Below are positions 1-14,467 of a stretch of 64,000 nucleotides of DNA, piece by piece. This DNA is from Triplophysa rosa. Lineage: Eukaryota; Chordata; Actinopteri; Cypriniformes; Nemacheilidae. The stretch's first letter is position 1. The number at the start of each line of letters is the position of its first letter. The DNA lies in the NCBI RefSeq assembly GCF_024868665.1, contig NC_079895.1, positions 23,646,848-23,710,847 of the forward strand, written 5' to 3'. Under the pieces are notes generated by a model. That model saw nothing but the letters and a program-made list of their open reading frames with translations, searched no databases and was not told the origin of the DNA. The position numbers were made by a program, and so were the translations under genes.

Positions 1-1395
1 TGCTTTGGTATTCTACATTTCTCTGTGTCTTCACCCATTGACACATTTCTGCTGTTATATATGGTACAGTTTATATACCATATAGGCCACCCCTGGCCAG
101 CTGTTTACAGTCATCCATTCAGTCAGGACACATGCTGGCTGGAGTAAGAGTTTCTTCAGGCTGCTAATCAATCAGCCAGATCCAGAGAGACACATTTCTC
201 CAGAGCCGCTGTCAGACAGGAAATTCATCATTACCGTCAGCACTCTTACTTTCTCAAGATGGCAGCATCTGTTTATTTGTAGGTGGAAGGCCATCTCAAC
301 TCCCTCCATTACTACAGATCGGTATGCTTTGTATCTAATGGAAACCTTGTGCATGTGGGAATCCGACAAATGAAACTGAACAATGTGTCCTCCAGAAGAC
401 ACTTGATAAGAACGGAGAACGGGATTTTAGAACAGAGCGCGAGATCTGATCCCGTAGGACTGTTTGATGAAGAAGAACTCTGTCATGTGACATCTGTTCA
501 GATCTCCTCCTCATCACCTCCATCACACGAGAACATCAGCACCTGATCACATCCCGTTGGGTAACAACAGTCTGCACTGAAGACAAAGGACTCATTTGCA
601 CCTGCTATTAACATCCGCCTCAGGTGTAAACGTTTGGGATTTGATCACTCAAATTAGATTCATATGTAGTCGGACACGCATGTGACCACATTGAATTACT
701 GAAAAATAGCAAAGGACTGCCTACCTGCCTGTCAATCAAACTTTACGCTAAAACAAGGGTTTTAAACCTGGCTGTTTAGGTATGCCTTTAAAGCAATATA
801 TAACATGAACATTGAAAACCTTTTTAAAAACAAATAACCTTTTAACCATTTTAAGACCAGGAACAACTACACATGGGTAGTTGACAAATAAACCGTACTA
901 AAATGTGTCCTATGGTGTGACATTGCACAAATTTAGAAAACATCTGTTAATTATATATTATTTCGTATTATTAATATGTATAATATAAAATAACAATGAA
1001 TATGGTCTCTTATGCTGGCTTTTTTGCAAAAACATTTTTTTGTGAAACTTTTCCATTTTCACTATGTTGATATTGTGCAAACAGGGCCTTAAACTTGCTT
1101 TTTCTGTTTAGCTTCATATCTGTTTAAATGTTGTTGTTGTTGTTGTTGTTTTTTTATATTTTATTTTGAGTTTTTTCATAATGTACAAACATGTACAACC
1201 AAAGAAAACAAAAGCAACCCAATACAGCCAGAACAACCTCAAAAACATTAAAACATCTGTATGTCAGGTCTCATGAGAACGTCAGTATCCACCACTGATC
1301 CAAAGTGACATTTACTCAATCTACTTTGATGAAAGCAGTGTGAGGTGAGCTCACGTCTGCGTATGTTTGTGTGTGTGTGTGTGTGTGTTTGTCAG
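1..1395 (+). other. Intron sequence before the first visible myo16 exon
   Basis: I see no exon here; the first visible exon starts mid-codon, so this is intron. It holds a (TTG)n run at 1129-1158 and a (TG)n tract at 1370-1390 that ends in the acceptor of exon 1. Open stretches near 170-550 have no recognisable protein and overlap on both strands. Confidence 0.7.
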
Positions 1396-1520
1396 GCGTG
1401 GACATGAGCTCTATGCATCAGATGAAGACCCAGCGGTCGTCCACCATGCTATCTGACGTGAAGCAGCTGGTCAGCAGCGGGGGCAGCGTCAATCAACACA
1501 ATGACGACGGGGTGACGCTG
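1396..1520 (+). CDS. myo16: myo16 exon 1 of window: start of an ankyrin repeat
   Basis: The acceptor is a GT-rich tract ending in gtcag and the donor is gtgagt. The first two bases finish a codon begun upstream; the exon ends in phase 0. It encodes 41 residues including [17 protein letters not shown] and then DDGVTL, the first half of an ankyrin repeat completed by the next exon. Earlier exons must lie before the window because the entry is mid-codon. Confidence 0.93.
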
Positions 1521-4500
1521 GTGAGTCCAGCCCTGTTACAGTCATTTATCTCTTTAGTATGTAATCCAACAGGCACAGGTGGCGATTTAAATGATCGTGG
1601 TCAGATCAAACATGTTACATGTATGTTTGACTTTGTGTTTCCAGCTGCACATTGCCTGTGCCAGCGGTTATAAGGAGGTGGTGTCTGTGTTGCTTCAGAA
1701 CGGTGCAGATGTGCAGGTGTCTGACAGCAGCTATTGGACCCCATTACATCTGGCCGCCAAATACGGGCAGGTAAATATCAGTACAGGGGATGTTAACAAA
1801 ATCGACAAGCAGTGGGCAGCCTGTACTACTTATTGACTGTTGGGTATTAAAGCGATAGTGCACCCAAAAATGTGGAACACAAAAAAAGGTATTTTGAGAA
1901 ATGTCTCAATGGTTGTGTGTCCAAACAATGGAAGTCAATGGAGGCCAGTTTTGTTAATTGGTTACCAACGTTCTTCAAAATATCTTCTTTTGTGTTCTGC
2001 AGAAAAAGAAAGTCATACAGGTATGGAATGACATGAGGGTGAGTAAACAATGAAAGAATTTACATTTTTGGCTAAACTGTCCCTTTAAGAAAGCCCCAAT
2101 TTTGGCATTTGATCAGATGCTTTTGTGGTCTTTAACATGTTAAAAACGGCTTGTAAAGGGATCAATTTGATCAAGTTTTATGCAAATTTTCCACATGGGC
2201 AGTGTGTGTTACAGTAAAGCTAGCAATTTGTGTGATGTGCTTAAAGTTTTGTTCATGAACTTAAAGGAATAGTTCACCTTCAAAATGAAACTTCTGTCAT
2301 CCTTTACTCACCCTGTTGTCATTTTAAACGTGTGTGGTTTTCTTTCTTCGGCAAAACGCAAGATATTTTGAAAAATGTTGGTAACCAAAAACCGTTGGTC
2401 CCCATTGACTTCTATTGTATGGACACAAAACCAATGCATGTCAATGGGGACCAAAGTTTTTCTGTTAACAACATTTTTCAAAATGTCTTTGTGATTTGCA
2501 GAAGAAAGAAAGTCATACAGGATTAAAATGACAAGAGGGCGTGTAAATAATGACAGAATTTTCATTTTAAAGGCGAACTATTCCTTTTAGTTGTGTTGTC
2601 CAAACATCCTGCATGTTGCCGTTCTTTTAGATTGCTGTTTAGAGTGGTGGGAGTTTATCGATATTAGAGTAATTGTATACGAAATCCAGTTCATTATCAC
2701 CCGCCCTTCCTGTTCCTGATTAATGACACTTGCATTGCATTGATCTTTCCAGTTCCCAGCCAGATGAACCAGAGCTCTGAGAATTCTATATGTGCACTAA
2801 TGTGTTTTATATGAGTTGAATAACAGCCTTTCACAGACTCTGAGAAGAGATTGATTTTTGGGGAAAAAGGACAAACTTGCTGACATGGTCAAATATTTAA
2901 TAAGGTTTCTGGCTGCTGATGTAGAGACTTCTCATTTCTTCTCATCTGTCTGCTATTTCGGAGACATTATTTATGCTACTTTGTTTACCTTCTCTTCTGT
3001 CTGCTCTTATGTGAGGTTTTAGCACATTTGCGACACGTGCTATTTTCACCGCCCTCATCTGAAATCAAATGATTTAGAAATTCATGCATTTCAATTGTTT
3101 TTTATAGATGTTTTTCATAATACAGAAAAAAAGGTATTGGGAACCAAAACTGTTGTTCTTTCACATCACTGCGAAGAACCTTTTTTAACAAAACCGTTCC
3201 TTCTTCAAAATCCAATGTATTGTAAGTGTGCTTGTTAGTTAGGGTGTTACATTTGACATTTTTATGCATTTGGCAGACGTTTTTATCCAAAGCGACTTAC
3301 ATTGCATTGTATTAAACATTTGTTTCTGACTATTTGCAATTCCCTGGGATCGAACCCATGTCCTTGGCGTTGCTAGTGCCATGCTCTAACCACTGAGCCA
3401 CAGGAAAGCTTTGCGTTGTCGCGTTACATTTGTAGGTAGTATAATTTGAGATGTTCTGCATCTAATCTCTCTCATTGAGCACAAAGAACAACACACACAG
3501 ACAAATGCTTTTTTCTGCCTGCTTTCATAATTTATGACAATAAAGTCTCAGTCATTAGCACTGCAGATGGTTGAGTGAGTCAGCAAAACTGCCATACTGC
3601 AGTTTAAGACTTTTAGTTCCAGCTCAGTAAGTCAGTCAGTGCACCATTATACAGCGTGTTAACAGTTGGGAACACGGTGCTCCGTGAATGTGGTAAATAC
3701 TCTAGTTTGCTGTAACTGATGCAGGTGTTGTGACGCATATTGACGAGTTAGGCCTGATTTAGAAGATTCATGTGTGCGGTTGATGAATGTGCGGTCTTTG
3801 TGGTTACCGAACCTGCCATTAAAGCGACAACGAGCAACTTTGCTCACTGTTGCCCCACGTGGTTGATAAGCGGAATTGTCTGTATGCGGTGTCGTAAAAA
3901 CTGTCGCAAAGATTTCCCGCTGGCAGCTCAATACACGTGAGTTTGTTTTCAAAGCCGACGGACCCGGCGGACCCAAATACGCTATGAAAACAGCGCATAG
4001 CATGTACATATATATATAATGACAACATTAGCCTACTCAACGACTGAACTGTTCAACATTTACGTGGTTTACTGGTCTGAACAAAATAATCTGCTACTTT
4101 TTACCACAACACGTTTATTGTGGTTTTTTAGTCTTCATTTACAAGCACTACACACATTCATGACGAGACACGACAACATGCTAGCTATCGACACCGGCAA
4201 CCATATATTATCTCTCAGCTACCTTACGGTTATAAAGTGTGAACCGGTGGTGCGCCAAAGACACAGACTAATAACAAATACGTTCAAAGTACAGGACAGT
4301 AACAAAAAATGTACAAATAACACTTACAAATCCAGGAGCCGAACCGCTAGGTCTCCATCCGTTTTGCAACCCGTTGCCTCTTGCTGCTCACGCTACCGAG
4401 TGTAAGCCCGTCCGATATTGATTCGTGACCGGCCTCGTGTCCGATCACTCTCTCGCTTTCTTTTCTTTGCTTCCTCCGACAAAACCCTCTTTGGTTTTTT

Positions 4501-7500
4501 GGCTGGCTCTGCCATGGTGATGTTTTGGATAGTTTCGTCTTACTGTTAGCTCTGCTGTTGGCCAACTTCTCCCAGGCTACGAGTAAAACGTGACGTATGC
4601 CATAAAGCAGGGGATAGGCGGGGCTTGTACCGGCCCGAACACCAAAGTTACAAGTGCAATTTCAGCCGATAGGAGGCTGCTCAGGTAGCAACGGCAGTAA
4701 AATTCGTCCAGCTAAAAGTTGACCCACCACTAAAATAATTTTAGAGACATTATTTTAAGGTCAAAGAGTTGCTCGTTGTCGCTTTAATGTATACACGGTC
4801 CAAAATTAACTCTTCAACAACAGGCTCTTGAAACAACATAGACATTTACTGGACATAAATTTGGCACATTTGATTTACAAACCATGAGTCACCAGATGTT
4901 AAATAGGGTTTGGTATTGTTTGAATTTTATCAATTCTGATTCTTATTGATTCCCACTTCCCAGTTTAAATTACAAAGTTATATATACATGTACTGTATGT
5001 AAGTGAAGCAACCATGTTTTGTATTACCTTTATTGTGGTTAAACTGTAGTTACTATAATGAAAATATGGTTAATTTTCATAAGGACTTTTATTGAGATTT
5101 TAGCAGATCACAAGTTAACATGCACATTTCTGAAAATGTGCATATAGGAATTGATAAGAGGAAATGAAATTTAAATTTTATATCAAGTATCCGATTCCTA
5201 ACCTTCCGATTTTAGAATTCCCAACCTTAATGTTTGTCCAATTTGGACATAAGAGCATCCTTGCAGTCTGGCAGTAATGTTGGGCGATGAGAGTCTGGCA
5301 CACAGTCTGTGTTTCGTTTCCAAAAAGGTGTTGAGGTCTGAGATTTGTCCAGGCCAGCCAAGTTCTGGCACAAGGGCATTGGGCAAAAGAGAGCCATATT
5401 CTACCAAACTTGTTTGCTTTACAAATTGGCTTTATTCTTGATTTTTACACATTGCACTAAAATGTGTAGCTGAAATAACCATATCAATTAGAGAAGGTTT
5501 TTACATAACGTTTACATAGTGCATTTCTTTTCGGACATACTTTTATTTTTTATATTTGAGTTTTGTTTGGTTTTATGTGATGGCACATATGGAACATTTC
5601 CATGAATTGAATTCCGAAGGAAAATGTTAAGTGTAGGTCTAGTTTAAATTTTATTATCCAATAAACAAATTGACAGATGTTTTTCTTTAGTGGATTGGAT
5701 TTTTCAGATCACTTACTCTTCAGATCACTTACTCTTCATGTGACGTTACATTTCCTAGAGAAAATAGGGGCGTTTGCTCACATGCATCACCCACACGCAT
5801 ACGTCATGCAGTTATTCATTACATCATGCATTGACTACACAGACAAAGCACACACATACCAGCCACACTTTTGAGCAAGAGTCTTATAGGAGCAAGAGAC
5901 ATTCTGTGTGCGTGTCTGCATCTCATAAACACTGCTGATGGTGTGAATGTGAGGCAGTGCCGTGCCTCTCTAGTGACAGCTGATGTTATAGATTTCATAG
6001 GTGATGGAGAGATCAGCTGTCTTCAGCGTGAACTACATCTCATTACTATTCTCTTTGAGTTCTTCTGAAGTCATAGAGATGTGTTTGTGTTTTTGTGTCT
6101 TCCTAACAGACCCACATTGTGAGCCAGCTGTTGAAACATAAAGCAGATCCCCATCTTCTGAACTGCAACCAGGACAAGCCCTCAGGTACGCACATGCACA
6201 CTAAGGCCATGTTCACACTTGACTTCTTTTTTGAAGCTGTTAGCGTCTGTTTTACATTATAATCCTATGGAGAAAACCGTGTTTTCAAAAAAAGTCCTGA
6301 GCGTTTTTTTAAACGCCAGCGTCTTTTTCTGCAGCTCAGAGCGTCTTTTGAGGTTGAAAAACTTTTCTGAAAAAAAACCGCCCTACGTCAAGCACCTTTT
6401 TCACAGCTAACCAATGACAGAGACCTGTCGTTTCCATAACAACATGCAAGGAAAGTGATTGGTCGAGAAGGCTCAAGCTCGAAAAAATAAAATGGCGGCC
6501 GAAACGCCCGTTGGAGCTAGTTTTGTATAAATGTAAGTTTAATTTTCACTTTCAATAACTTCTGATTGCATTTCTAGCGAGAAATTAGTATTTTACTTTA
6601 AATGTGTGATTGGTTATGGCAAAGACGCTCTCTGTTTATAATTCAAATAGACTTCCGTACGTTGCCTATGAAGCCTCTCTCTCGAAGCTGCCTTCATGCA
6701 CAAATGCTATCTTTGAACATTGCCGGCTGCTATTTGTAACCACAACGCTGCGAGTGTGAACACTGCCTTATGTTGCATAAGGAAAATGAAGTCACAGCAA
6801 ATAAGCACATTTCCCATTACTATAATATTTTTACTATGATTTACCTGTAAACTGTATATTGTAATATTTTAAAAGCATTACAACATACTAAGGCGTTTCC
6901 ATACTTGGACATAATCACTAAAACATTTATCTTATTACCATAATGAGAATTGTGTACACACAGGTTGAACTAATGTTCCAATGCTGATTAAATTGGTAAT
7001 TATCAGGGTATTATTCAGCTTGTCCAATATATCAGTCTAACAGTAAGATGTACATGTGTAGTGTATAAACAGTTTTCAGCTAATGGAGTAGAAACGGAGG
7101 GCTGAACTGCTGAGCAGCTGCATTTCTGTCAATGCAGTGTGATGACTTAATTACATGTAAGAGCAAAGATCCAGTCATACACTCACTGCCAACACTACTC
7201 ATTACCCACACTGTCATTAACACTGCTTTACTATGGTAAATCAACCACACCAACAGCCACAAACGTGAGAGGACGAATCACAAGAAGAGAATACACATCC
7301 AGTACATTTTACAGAGATATCATTGTGTATACCGATGCATGTAAAATGACCAGAGGTGGACGAAGTACACAACTTCCTTACTTGAGTGAAAGTACAGATA
7401 CTACTGGTCAAATATTACTCCACTACAAGTAAAAGTTGTAAAGACAGATTCTTACTTGAGTAAAAGTACAGAAGTACGTGCTTTTAAAAGTACTCAAGTA

Positions 7501-10500
7501 TTAAAAGTAAATTTCCTTTATGTCAGTTGTGCATTGTTTTATTGTCGTATACCTTATGCCTCTGAAGCAACCTACTGAATACACTGAGTAGCTCACAGTA
7601 TCAGTTGTATTAAAGGAGTAGTTCACTTCAAAATTTGCCCCCATTGACTTTCCATAGTAATTTTTATTCCTACTATGGAAAGTCAATGGGGGCAAATTTT
7701 GCAGTGAGCAACTCCTTTAAGAGCTTTATATGTTTAGCACATATATGTTTAGTTTAGATATAATCCTGTATGATCATTTAGCCTAATTATCCTCATTAGC
7801 CCCCTAGGCCTATGTATTTATGAGCAGTGTTCTTTTATTTTGTATATTCCCTTAACCAGTTTTAGCAGCAATTTACCAGTAAGTAATAAGGTTCTTGTAA
7901 ATAGTAAAGTGTAGAAGCCATGTGTTCGTTGGATTTATTACCATTTGTATTACCATAATTTAACTACAAACATACTGTAAACTATAGCTAGTATAATGAA
8001 CTATGTTCATTATATGTTTAGTTGCTGTGGTTTTACTAAAGATTATTAATTGGAGTATGGTTCCCATATATAGAAAATGGTAAATATGTTGATACTGTGG
8101 TTTTACTGCAAATACCATCCCTGCTGAAAAAAACAATGAATTTTTGAATTAGAATGAGATTTTTAAATTAAATTCCTCTTTGTAGTGTGTTTTGGGTTTT
8201 ATTCCAATAGGATTTACCATCCCAGCAATAGAATCCATCACATACAAGTAGACAACTAGTATCCATAGTACAATTCCCATTTATAACCATTAAATCCATT
8301 ACATTTTATGTTGTATTTTGGGCAGGGTTCTATTGTTTTTATTTCAACAGGAATACTTCAACTATAGTTACTTCAGTAAAAACATCATTCATTCTCCAAA
8401 TCGCTTTAAATGATATAGCAGCAGATCAGAAGTTAACACGCACGTGTAGCTCAAGGTGTATGTGATGCTTATTTACCGTTTAGCCGTTATGCCGATCATT
8501 TTCATGACAATGTTTCTACGCTCTTTGACCGATCGTAACCCACAGATGATTACACCACACTTTAACATGTGCCTTTTTCGTCTTTTAATGTTCTATTTGT
8601 CTTTTTAGAGCACTATCAATGGTGTAGCAGCGCCTACGTTTACATTAGTTTAGCGGGGAAGATCCCAGAGTTGCCAGATTTCCGTTAAAAAACTGCCAAA
8701 TGGCCATTCAAAGCTTGCCGGAAAACGGCGAGCATAGAAAAACTGAAATACTTGGCAACAGTAAAAGGTCCTGGCAGATCGCAAGCCAGGTAAATTGCGC
8801 ACACAGGAAACCCCGCTGCATAGAAACCATTTTCTACTTTTGGACCTTTTTATAAATGTAGTGGAGTAAAAAGTATGATATTTGTCTTTCAACTGTAGTA
8901 AAGTTAAAGTACAAGTACTCAGAAAAAATAATACTCAAGTAAAGTACAGATACTCAAAAAGTGTACTTAAGTACAGTACTCATGCAAATTTACTTCGTTA
9001 CTGTCCACCACTGAAAATGACTGAATATCATTCTTTATAGTGTGCCTATGCCTTGGCTAAATTGATTTTTAATTCTTTCTTTTATATTACTAGTCAGAAA
9101 TCTTGAACCTAAGATCTATATATGCTGCCCATATTTCTGAATGTCACTACAGTAAATATTGGGGCTGTCAATAGATAAAAAAATGTAATCGCATGTATCG
9201 CAATGTAACGCTAGACAATGATGACAGAACAAACAGATTTTGCGCTAATGGCGATAAATATTTTTAACGCGTTAATCAGGAAAAAATTAATCGCATGCGT
9301 TAACGCGTTAACGTTGACAGCCCTAGTAAATATATAAATTATTTGTGCGGCATAGTGATTTCCTCAGGGATGTGTTACACGCTTATGCCTCTTATGTGTT
9401 CTAGACTACATTACTCGTGCTAGATTTCCTCTTCAGAGCTTTTGGGTGGGTGTGGATACTTTATAGCCAGGCAAATTCCATTTACTCTAGCTCTTAGGTA
9501 TTAGAAACTCTTTCTCTGTACGCTGCTGTGCTTATGGCTTTTGAATAGCTTCCTGTAGCCTGTGGCTCTGCATGGGTCATAGCACAAGATATAAAAATGA
9601 TACATATAAAAACATTAAATGTTTTGTTGTTCCTATAAAATAAACTTTATCACAGTATAGACGGTTTCATCTTAACAATATAAACAAACTTTCGTGACCC
9701 AAACTGAACTTCTGGTACACATTCACAAACAATTGAGTGCTTGTAGATTATTTCTGATGACAAGCAAAAGAAACCGAGAAGCGTTACTTGGCTAAACTTG
9801 TCTCTCCAATATTTTGAATTTAGACTGCGATACCAAGCTCAACCGCTAGATGTCAATGTACCATACTGTTTGTTTAAGCGACCGAACTACAGGACCCATT
9901 CAACAAATTGTTTATGTAATAAAATGAACATTCAACAAAATTCACCAAATCCTTTATTTAATGCAATTATTAGACAGTAATATAATAATACAAATTAATA
10001 TTAACATAAATAAAATAAAATATAAATAGTTGTATTATTAGACACTAGCCAAACACAAACCGGAAGTTAACTGGGGGTCAGGTGTGTGCGTCCGATGAAA
10101 TGGCCATATACATAATCAAGTGAAGGCATCTAGCGGTATGGGGCGCCGTTTTTAAAATGAAATGTGTACCAAAAACCTGTCAAATTTCGCCAGATTTTAA
10201 GTTAAATCTAAATGTTTTATCTAAATCGAAATCCTTAATGTAAATATAAATCCTGAATTTTAATGTTATATTTAAATGTTAAATCTAAATCTACATGTTA
10301 AATGCAAAAGTTAAATCTAAATCCGATATATAAATGTAAATATTTTATGTAAATCTTGTTTTAAATCTTGTTTGAGTTTAGCTCAACATTTAGATTTAGA
10401 TTTAACATTTAGATTTAGATTATAATGTGATTATATACATAATATAGTATTTATATTTATGCATGTAGAATAAGATTTACATGTAATATTTACATTTATA

Positions 10501-13500
10501 TGTAGGATTTAGATTTAACTTTTGCATTTAACATTTAGACTTAGATTTAACATTTAAATGTAACATTATTATTCAGGATTTAGATTGAGATAAAACATTC
10601 AAATTGATCTTTAATATTTGATATAGTATGTAATAAACATGATACAATTTTTATTATTTTTATTATTTATGTAAATCTAGTGAAATGTATGTGGTTTTGT
10701 ATGTACTGTAAATATGATGAAGTTTGACAGGTTTTTGGTACACATTTCATTTTACAAACGTCGCCCCATATAGCGGTGAGGTTGCAACGAATGGCTCACT
10801 CCACCCCTCCCGTTCGAAGCACTACGGTGGCTGACACAGGTTTACAATGTATTTATGAAATGCGCTCCGTAGAGCAGTTTGTCCGTTTAGGGCTACTGTA
10901 GAAGCAACATGGTGATTTCCATGTAAGGAGACCCACTTTGTATGTAGATAGTAATAGCTTGTTCTAAGGTAATACAAACATAAAACTTCATTATTATGTC
11001 TATAATATTGCATTTCTGTCAGTAGATCCTGCTTAATATCACACATTGCGCCTTTAAGGAATGAATGTAATAATAATTATTGGCGAAATCTTCATGTATT
11101 TATTTACTTGATTTATTCTGTGACATGTTTATTGAACGTTCAATGTTAAGACCGGTAAGTTATTAAGTCATTCACACAGTCAATCAGTCAGTCATTTAGA
11201 GAGTCTGTGTGTTGCATGGCCTTTGGGAGCTCCACAGACAGCCGTGCTCCTCATACTGAAGCTAAGATGTAAGATCAGTCTCCTGATTCTCCAGCCCATC
11301 ATTCCCGAGCTCTCAGACTCTAATCAATAGCTCATTCTAACTCACCAGCTTAACTCAAGGACTCAAGGATGTCTGAGATGAAACAGGAAGTCAAAGTAAA
11401 TCCTTTCTGTTTTCCTAAAGTCTCACCGTCGTCCTGAGAGAATGATCTTTCAGTGTAATTTTCGACATTTTCGAAAATGCTGGCACCTCGTGCCTGCTCA
11501 CGGCTCATTTCAATGGGTGAGATTAATCATCTCTATCGCCCGATCCAAGCACAGATGGATCGGTCTGCAGCAGGGCTCAATGCCCATCACAGTGCAGGCA
11601 CAACCATGTGAAAGCCAGCAGGGGGTGAGCGACAGAAGGAATGGACTTAAACGATTGGACCCTAGGGAAAATTAAAGCTCAGTAATTCCCATCAAGTGAT
11701 TTTTTGAAATGGCATCTTCAGTTACTAAAAAATGCCCCAGGTGCTAAGATGGTTCAACGCACACCTGATTTTGCCTTCCTTTTTATTAACTCCATGTATT
11801 ACCCCTACACAAACCGAGTAAGATGATTTCAGATTCCTCTCACTGTGACCTGTGCTTACAGATATAGCTGCCACAGAGCAGATTGCAGAGATGCTGTTGA
11901 GAGCAGAGGAATTCTGGGTACAGAGACAGACAGACCCCTCAGCCCCGCCTCCATCAGACGAGAGCTACACGGAAGCCAACCAGGACAGCAGCCTGCCTGT
12001 CAAAAAACTGTACGTAGATACTCGTGTGTATTACTTTTTATCAACCATTAATGAAAAAACACAACACATGCTGATAAAGTATAAACACTGTTGGAAAAGA
12101 TGAAACATTTGGAATCGCCTTGGTACTGAGAGTGACGAAGGTTTTTTTTTCAGGGCCACTATGGCTCTACCCATTTCCAGGAAGGACAGTTTGTTGGAGA
12201 AGGAGGCGATGTTCAGGGATACAGGAGGAGCATTGACCAGACAACCTTCACTTGATAATGGGCTGGATGGAGCGGTTCCCAGCGCGGCAGGAAAACTGGA
12301 GCAGGTCAGAGGACAGGTGGAATCTATCTGGGAAAAACTGCACCTTAAGCGTGTCTAGCTTCACTATTAAATCCTACAGTGAAGTGAAAAATGTCTAAAG
12401 TGTTCTTGTACACTCTTAAAAATAAAGGTGCTTAAGAGGTTCTTCACAGCGATGCCATGGAAGAACCATTTTTGGTTCCACAAAGAACCATTCAGTCAAA
12501 GGTTGTTTAAAGAACCGGCTCTTTCTTACCTTTTTATAATGTGAAGGACCTTTTCTGCCACAATGAACCTTTTGTGAAACAGAAAGGTTCTTCGGATGTT
12601 AAAGGTTCTTTAGGGAACCATTTAGAGAAAAAAGGTTCTTCTATGGCATCGTAAAGCACCTTTATTTTTAGGAATGTATGAGTATTTTGTACTGTTGCTC
12701 ATACTGATATCGAGGAATTTGAGTGTTGATATATGTGTGATGCAGTTTAATGTAGGCCTTTGCGACATACTGTATGCTAAAGAATTGTTTTAATTAAATT
12801 TACTTTACACTTGCTTTAAACAATTCTCAAACTTCAACTAAAGAGCTTGGTTAAAACCAACAGTATACATCATATTTTTTTAAGTCTAAATAAAAATGGA
12901 CTTTGGTACTCAATATTAGTGGACCCTGTATATTTTTATGTTAGGGTTGTAATGTCTCGTACTGTGAATATACACTGAAATGATTACATATTACATTTAT
13001 TAAAAAATGAACTGATCCTATCCACCAAACAAATCAGTTATCCTGTAGTTGATACAAGTATTTTGTACTGATCTGTACTGCGCTAGAGTGATTTGTCTTG
13101 TTCACAAAACGTAGTCATGAGAAACGAGTTACATCTAATACACTTAGATCCCGTCTTAATACGGCATATTTTAGATGAATGCCTTTGGGAAAGTCCAGCC
13201 CTGCTATTGGGGACCAGCGTGTTAAATCAGTCATTGTTTAAATATAGAGAGACAGGACTTGATAATCTGTCCTGCTACACCGCCTGACCACATTGACCCT
13301 AAGCGTGAACTCTGACCTCTGAAGAAACTGTGAAAACAAAGCGCTGAGCATATAGAAAACTGTGGACTTGGATGAATTTCAGTTTGATTTCAAAATTTGT
13401 TCATTCGTAAGTGAAAGGGAGATTTGAGACATTATTGGTTAATGTATTTTTTTAACATCCTACCTTAAAGTTGCAATCCTTTTTTGGATTTAAAATAAAA

Positions 13501-14379
13501 AATCAGTTGTTAAGCAAGCACATGGCACATCGGTGTTCCAAATCTTACTGTACTCTGAAGCTTATACTCTAATATGATGATGTAAAATATGGCTATACAT
13601 TTTTCAATATTTCATTTTTGAAATAGATCAAACATAGATGGCAATAGAGAGGGGAAGATGACAGATTGCACCTTTAAGTAAATGAACATCGATAGAGGCA
13701 AGAGAAAAAAATCTATTTTCTATACATTAGCATAAAAAAATGAAACTGCAAATAGTCCATATGGCATGGAAACTTTTTTTGGGATGCTTTGTTGGCTTTC
13801 CTCCTTAAGATAAGGTGGCATACAGGTTTAAAACAACATGATTATAAATAACCTCTATATCTGTCTTAGCTATATTTAGAAAAAGAGTCCATTTTATTTG
13901 TCATATCGTCTCTGAACATATGAATAGACTGTCTCTGAATTGGTTGATGAGGGATGTTTTGTTTTGCGTTTCAGGTGAAACTAATGCCTCCTGCTCCTAA
14001 TGATGACCTTGCATCCCTCAACGAGCTCACGGACAGCAGCCTGTTGTATGAGATGCAGAAACGCTTCGCCAACGACCAGATATATGTATGTAAACACATG
14101 TGAACTCTTGCTGAGTTGTTGTAAATACAGTCAATATAATCTTGCTGGGCTGTTATAAAGCTGACAGTTTGTTATTCAGAATGATTGACCATGTCATTTC
14201 CTGAAGTCACAGAATGGAAATTAACTCTCAGTTAGGAACGCAATCCTCCGTTTTAGTTCACTGACGGGGCATGACTTCAGGAAGAGCCCTTCATTCTCTG
14301 TCTTATGCCGCACTGAGGGAGGTGACGCCCGGATGCTGATCTTTTACCATGCCATCCGGTCCACTGTGTGTTCTGGTCT

Positions 14380-14467
<88 letters not shown>

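Larger units (their letters stand above)
1771..6109 (+). other. myo16 intron 2
   Basis: It holds two TTAA fold-back MITEs (1847-2088, 2261-2590), a SINE (3245-3418) and a TTAA inverted-repeat element (3819-4787). The rest, including 4790-6109, is AT-rich with nothing I recognise. Confidence 0.8.
6186..11861 (+). other. myo16 intron 3
   Basis: It holds a TIR element right after the donor (6202-6770), a hAT-type element (7351-9013) with a nested MITE, a short hAT MITE (9160-9325), an inverted-repeat element (10138-10770) and a TTAA-element fragment (10771-11058). The stretch 9655-10120 looks like another decayed repeat, but I could not find its ends. I see nothing in 11060-11860. Confidence 0.8.
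12305..13974 (+). other. myo16 intron 5
   Basis: The first 54 bases continue the exon 5 frame to a TAG stop, followed by ATTAAA. A palindromic repeat follows at 12409-12678. The rest is AT-rich with nothing recognised. Confidence 0.8.

Noticed and set aside
283..546. 87-codon frame that might be an upstream myo16 exon
   Set aside because: Its residues do not resemble ankyrin repeats, and the splice junction phases do not fit the entry phase of exon 1.
3335..3410. tRNA gene on the - strand
   Set aside because: Only a B-box-like part is present and it is fused to a SINE core; there is no full cloverleaf.
4019..4405. 128-codon open frame in intron 2
   Set aside because: It lies within a non-autonomous TTAA element and shows no domain or transposase motif.
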